From contig JAHIVM010000240.1 in assembly GCA_018816665.1 (NCBI GenBank), positions 1-7,929 on the forward strand: a DNA stretch of 7,929 nucleotides. Direction: 5' to 3'. The translations under genes were made by a program, and so were the position numbers. Source of the stretch: Candidatus Zixiibacteriota bacterium (lineage in GTDB: Bacteria; Zixibacteria; MSB-5A5; GN15; FEB-12). Shown piece after piece: positions 5,232-7,929 of the stretch. The notes below the pieces were generated by a model, which had not been told where the DNA came from, did not search any database, and saw only the letters and a list, made by a program, of their open reading frames with translations. Each line of letters starts with the position of its first letter. Positions within the stretch are counted from its first letter, which is position 1.

Positions 5232-6467
5232 TCAGTCGTCGATTGATGTTTTCCGTCGCTGCCGCACGGAGACTGTCGCCGACTCTTCAACCGCGACGAA
5301 TTCCTCCAACTGTGCCAGCTGCTCGGCCCCCAACTGCTGCTTTTTGTAGATGTCTTTCATCAGCATGTTGGTATCGAGCGTAAAGCAGGTGTCCAGTTGC
5401 CACTGACGAGCCAGTTGCGACAACGCCGTATATTTCTCGAGATCCTTCGTTTTTGTCGGAAAGCGCTCCTTGAGGGAGCAACGCACGGTCACATCGGCGT
5501 CCTTGCCGCTGAGTTTGTCCAGGGACAGATCGGCAGCCGTCTGTTTGATGTCTTCTTTCATGGCGTTTAGTTCCGCCTCAAGCTCTTTGTATTTGCCGTG
5601 CAGTTCGATGAATCTATTGGCCAGCGTTTCCGCCGTCTCCATGGTAGCCTTCTCCGGTGCATCCTTGCCCGCCTCGGTTTCCAGAATACGACGATGCCGC
5701 TTGGCCGGACAGAGGTGCTCGTAGTCGCAGAAAGAACATATCCGCCCTTCCCTGGTCGGGAAATCATCGAGCCGTTCGGCATGTGCCGTTTCCAGCACGC
5801 TCTGGCGTAATTGTTCGGTCATCTCATCAACTTCATCCGGACGCATGCGATGACGAATGACCTCATCCTGCCGCAAAAAATACTGAGCGAGTTCAATCGT
5901 TTCGAACTGGGGATAAATGGTCTGGATGGCAATATGATAGAGCCCCATCTGCAGATAAAAGGCGGGGTCCTTCACCCCCAGGGGCATCCGCTGACCGGTC
6001 TTGTAGTCGCAGATTTCCACCACCCCGTCGTCGTACTTCAGAAGTCGATCGATCCGAGCATTGAACTGAATGGGCGTGTCGGGCAGCGTGAAATTGACAT
6101 TCAGTTCCGCCCCCAGCAGCGTACCCTGCGAAAACGGCTCATAGTGGCGATAGAACTTCTCGATCATCTTCCGGCCGTTTTCGATGTAATCATCCACCGT
6201 AACATGTTCGGCGGTGACCTCGATCAACTGGCGGTCCGGCTTGTCCCACTCCGCCATGAACGCCGCCAGGGCCTTGTCCAGCGGATAGAGCTTGCCGTCG
6301 GCAGACCACTTGTACACCAGCTCAAGCTGCCGGTGTACCGCCGCCCCGAGGTAGGCATCGGCCGTAATGCGTTTGGGGATTTCAATACGATCGACGTATC
6401 GAAAGCGGTATTGACGGGGGCAGCTGCGGAAACTGTTGAGAGCGCTGTGACTGTATCGTTTTAGCAT
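5232..6467 (-). CDS. RecB/Cas4-like PD-(D/E)XK nuclease with Fe-S cluster
   Basis: The 411-residue protein opens with YSHSALNSFRSCPRQYRFRY, typical of RecB-family exonuclease domains (PDDEXK_1). Catalytic features in order: H45 (AAVHRQLE), D140 (ARIDRLL), D154 and K156 (ICDYKTG) and the Q173/Y177 helix (LQMGLYHIA). C16 plus C244, C247 and C253 (CSFCDYEHLC) form the AddB/Cas4-style four-cysteine 4Fe-4S site. Residues 270-411 are an extension: a predicted coiled coil (about 275-310) followed by a domain I do not recognise. It should cut DNA, probably single-stranded ends, with a divalent metal. No helicase, recombination partner or CRISPR gene is adjacent, so its pathway is unknown. The start is forced: an in-frame TGA lies two codons upstream, and no Shine-Dalgarno sequence is present, consistent with a leaderless message. 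Confidence 0.9.
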   Translation of the reverse strand: MLKRYSHSALNSFRSCPRQYRFRYVDRIEIPKRITADAYLGAAVHRQLELVYKWSADGKLYPLDKALAAFMAEWDKPDRQLIEVTAEHVTVDDYIENGRKMIEKFYRHYEPFSQGTLLGAELNVNFTLPDTPIQFNARIDRLLKYDDGVVEICDYKTGQRMPLGVKDPAFYLQMGLYHIAIQTIYPQFETIELAQYFLRQDEVIRHRMRPDEVDEMTEQLRQSVLETAHAERLDDFPTREGRICSFCDYEHLCPAKRHRRILETEAGKDAPEKATMETAETLANRFIELHGKYKELEAELNAMKEDIKQTAADLSLDKLSGKDADVTVRCSLKERFPTKTKDLEKYTALSQLARQWQLDTCFTLDTNMLMKDIYKKQQLGAEQLAQLEEFVAVEESATVSVRQRRKTSIDD

Positions 6468-6472
6468 ACGTC

Positions 6473-6502
6473 AATATAGAGAACACCCCCCGCGGCGGGC
6501 AA
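6473..6502 (-). promoter_or_regulatory. Candidate leaderless promoter of the nuclease gene
   Basis: TATATT (6478-6473) ends five bases before the ATG at 6467, which puts the expected transcription start on or next to the A of the start codon. A possible -35, TTGCCC (6502-6497), lies 18 bases upstream of it. The only purine-rich stretch, GGGGGG further up, would be outside such a transcript. Confidence 0.45.
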
Positions 6503-6549
6503 TCACATAGTAACGATTGTATTCATTCCCGAGGATGCGGACCGGTCAG

Positions 6550-6583
6550 AAAAAAAAGGCGGCAGGTTGACGGGCCTGCCACC
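6550..6583 (-). terminator. Intrinsic terminator of the glycosyltransferase gene
   Basis: Read on the minus strand, GGTGGCAGG (6583-6575) pairs with CCTGCCGCC (6566-6558), nine pairs with one wobble, around an 8-base loop, followed at once by eight T. It lies about 35 bases after the glycosyltransferase stop and shields the nuclease promoter from readthrough. Confidence 0.93.
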
Positions 6584-6618
6584 TCCACACTAAACACCGA
6601 AAAGAAGGAAAAGAAATC

Positions 6619-7752
6619 TTAGTCTCGCGCAGCGGCTGTTCGACAATACAAGTTGACCCAGTCCTGCCGCACCCGTTGCCAGGACTGCTTCACGGCTTCA
6701 CGACGGCCCTGCAGGGAAAGCCGACGGCAGAGATCGGGTTTGTCCACCAGTTCAATGATGCGATTGGCCAGTCCCACATGATCGTTGACCGGCGCTACCA
6801 GGGCGTTGACCCGGTCCCGAACCAGATGCAGCAAACCGTCGGCATCGGTCGTCACCACCGGCAGACCCGCCGCAAAAGCGATGGCCAGAACCGGCGGAGA
6901 CTCGTCGATAGAGGACGAGTTCAAATAGATATCGGCCCCGGCGATCAGGGTCCGCATTTCCTCGGAGGACAGATCACCTGCCAGCTCAACACCAAAAAGG
7001 CGTTCTTCCTCAATCTGCTCTTGCAGCTGTTCTGCCTGTGAGCCGTTGCCGACAATGATCAACTCGGCGCGGGGATATTTCTGCTTGACCAGGCCAAACG
7101 CCTTCAGGGCGCAGGGCACATTATACGCGGTCTCGAGTGGACTGATCAACACAATACGCGGTTGCAGCCTCTCCTTGACGGAATGAGTAATCCCTGAAGT
7201 GTCCACGGGAGCGGTTATGGCCGCAGCCCTGAGGTGAGCTCGTTTGACGGCTTTCTGCAAATACCGGGAACCAACCACAACCGAATCGGCCAGCTTCAGG
7301 AAAGGCCTGCAGAACCGTCCCCATTTTTCCAGAAACTCCTCGGAGTCGGCCAGTTCAAAGTGCAGGATTGATTTCTTGCCAAAAAAGCGCGCCAGCACCA
7401 GCGTGGGAAACGCAAGTCTGACCGTCGATTGCTGCGTGCCGGATATGACGTGAACGACGTCATAATGAGGGATCAGGCGGACCATGGTCTCCACGAAGTG
7501 CCATTTCTCGCGAAGCCGGTCCAGCAGGCCGGGTTCGCTTTCGTACTTGTCCGTCATCTGGTCACCGGCCGAGGCAAATGCCACCGTCCAACCCTCAGCC
7601 CGCAGATGCCGCACCACCGGGGGTTCATCAACAAATCGCACCGGATCATCGGCCCGAAGACAACGCACTACCAGGACGGCATGCTGCTCTGCCTGCTCGG
7701 TGCCAACAAGATCAGTCGCGCTCAGCGCAGCCGTGTCATGTTCACTACTCAT
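6619..7752 (-). CDS. GT4-family glycosyltransferase
   Basis: The 377-residue cytoplasmic enzyme has the two Rossmann-like halves of a GT-B fold. The N half runs from about 24 to 185 (VLVVRCLRADDPVRF, the DVVHVISG segment at 98-105, VVVGSRYL at 158-165). The C half runs from about 198 to 370: RIVLISPLETAYNVPCALKAF, AELIIVGNGSQ, ADIYLNSSSIDES, AAGLPVVTTDADG. It should transfer a sugar from an NDP-sugar with retention of configuration; acceptor and sugar cannot be read. The 'ETAYNVPCALKAF' variant replaces the usual R..K donor motif and belongs to a GT4 branch I have seen with 'DNMP...LEAFA'. Here that segment reads DESPPVLAIAFAAG: D283 stands at the first Glu of EX7E and I291 replaces the second. 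About 24 residues at the N-terminus look disordered. GAGGG five bases upstream supports the start. It appears monocistronic. Confidence 0.9.
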   Translation of the reverse strand: MSSEHDTAALSATDLVGTEQAEQHAVLVVRCLRADDPVRFVDEPPVVRHLRAEGWTVAFASAGDQMTDKYESEPGLLDRLREKWHFVETMVRLIPHYDVVHVISGTQQSTVRLAFPTLVLARFFGKKSILHFELADSEEFLEKWGRFCRPFLKLADSVVVGSRYLQKAVKRAHLRAAAITAPVDTSGITHSVKERLQPRIVLISPLETAYNVPCALKAFGLVKQKYPRAELIIVGNGSQAEQLQEQIEEERLFGVELAGDLSSEEMRTLIAGADIYLNSSSIDESPPVLAIAFAAGLPVVTTDADGLLHLVRDRVNALVAPVNDHVGLANRIIELVDKPDLCRRLSLQGRREAVKQSWQRVRQDWVNLYCRTAAARD

Positions 7753-7812
7753 CTTTGCCCTCTGTCAAGTCTGCGCGGGGCCGGCTAACAGGCCGTCGCT
7801 CAGACGCATACC

Positions 7813-7842
7813 TTTATACAGAGAATCGGTATTTTCGAGCCA
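7813..7842 (-). promoter_or_regulatory. Tentative promoter of the glycosyltransferase gene
   Basis: A good -10, TATAAA (7818-7813 on the minus strand), lies about 60 bases before the start codon, but the matching -35 (TGGCTC at 7842-7837, 18-base spacer) is poor. It is the best candidate between the start codon and the terminator at 7866; an activator or another sigma factor may be needed. Confidence 0.3.
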
Positions 7843-7865
7843 GATCTGTGAATTCTTTGCCACAC

Positions 7866-7898
7866 AAAAAAAACAGTCTGTCACCAGACTGCTTTTTT
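7866..7898. terminator. Bidirectional intrinsic terminator
   Basis: CAGTCTG (7874-7880) and CAGACTG (7885-7891) form a 7-bp stem with a 4-base loop. Eight A lie immediately left (7866-7873) and six T almost immediately right (7893-7898), so it can terminate transcripts from both directions. Because the glycosyltransferase is read leftward from 7752, this structure probably ends a gene located beyond the right edge. The last 31 bases (7899-7929) hold nothing I can assign. Confidence 0.85.
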
Positions 7899-7929
7899 GC
7901 CTCCGTGCGCCGGATTTCAGGCACCGGAC

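Noticed and set aside
5232..6467. Cas4 of a CRISPR-Cas system
   Set aside because: There is no repeat array and no other cas gene in the window, and the protein is about twice the size of Cas4.

Overview
The window is bacterial DNA, moderately GC-rich and densely packed, with genes on both strands and intrinsic terminators between blocks. No rRNA, tRNA, CRISPR array, insertion sequence or phage gene is visible. Several traits recall poorly cultured FCB-group bacteria, possibly Zixibacteria: an Rcp1-type response regulator next to a receiver-GGDEF protein, TPR lipoproteins, secreted beta-rich proteins of a cohesin-like style, and a 'YNVPCALKAF' type GT4 glycosyltransferase. This placement is an impression from protein style and was not tested by a search.

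Left block (1-1120, + strand): the 3' end of an Rcp1-like single-domain response regulator overlaps by 8 bases a receiver-GGDEF diguanylate cyclase. This looks like the output end of a phosphorelay feeding c-di-GMP signalling; the sensor kinase would lie to the left. A 13-bp stem with a UUCG loop (1146-1175) separates it from the convergent trp unit.

Middle block (1252-2835, - strand): a TrpR-family repressor gene overlaps the start of a tryptophan synthase beta gene (trpB) by 38 bases, and trpA is absent from either side. Two copies of a 20-bp dyad, 16 of 20 bases identical and 55 bp apart, bracket the probable trpR promoter. This is the most interesting part of the window: it looks like a self-contained, autoregulated trpRB unit with its own operator sequence, reminiscent of the chlamydial trpRBA arrangement but lacking trpA.

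Centre-right block (2836-5206, + strand): after a GC-rich, foldable stretch and a good promoter (2962-2989) come a TPR lipoprotein and a small secreted protein of unknown function, probably one operon closed by a strong terminator (5179-5206).

Right block (5232-7752, - strand): a stand-alone RecB/Cas4-like PD-(D/E)XK nuclease with a probable 4Fe-4S cluster, apparently transcribed as a leaderless mRNA, and a GT4 glycosyltransferase that has lost the second Glu of the usual EX7E motif. The latter has its own strong terminator (6550-6583). A near-symmetric terminator (7866-7898) lies behind its start and isolates it from whatever lies to the right.
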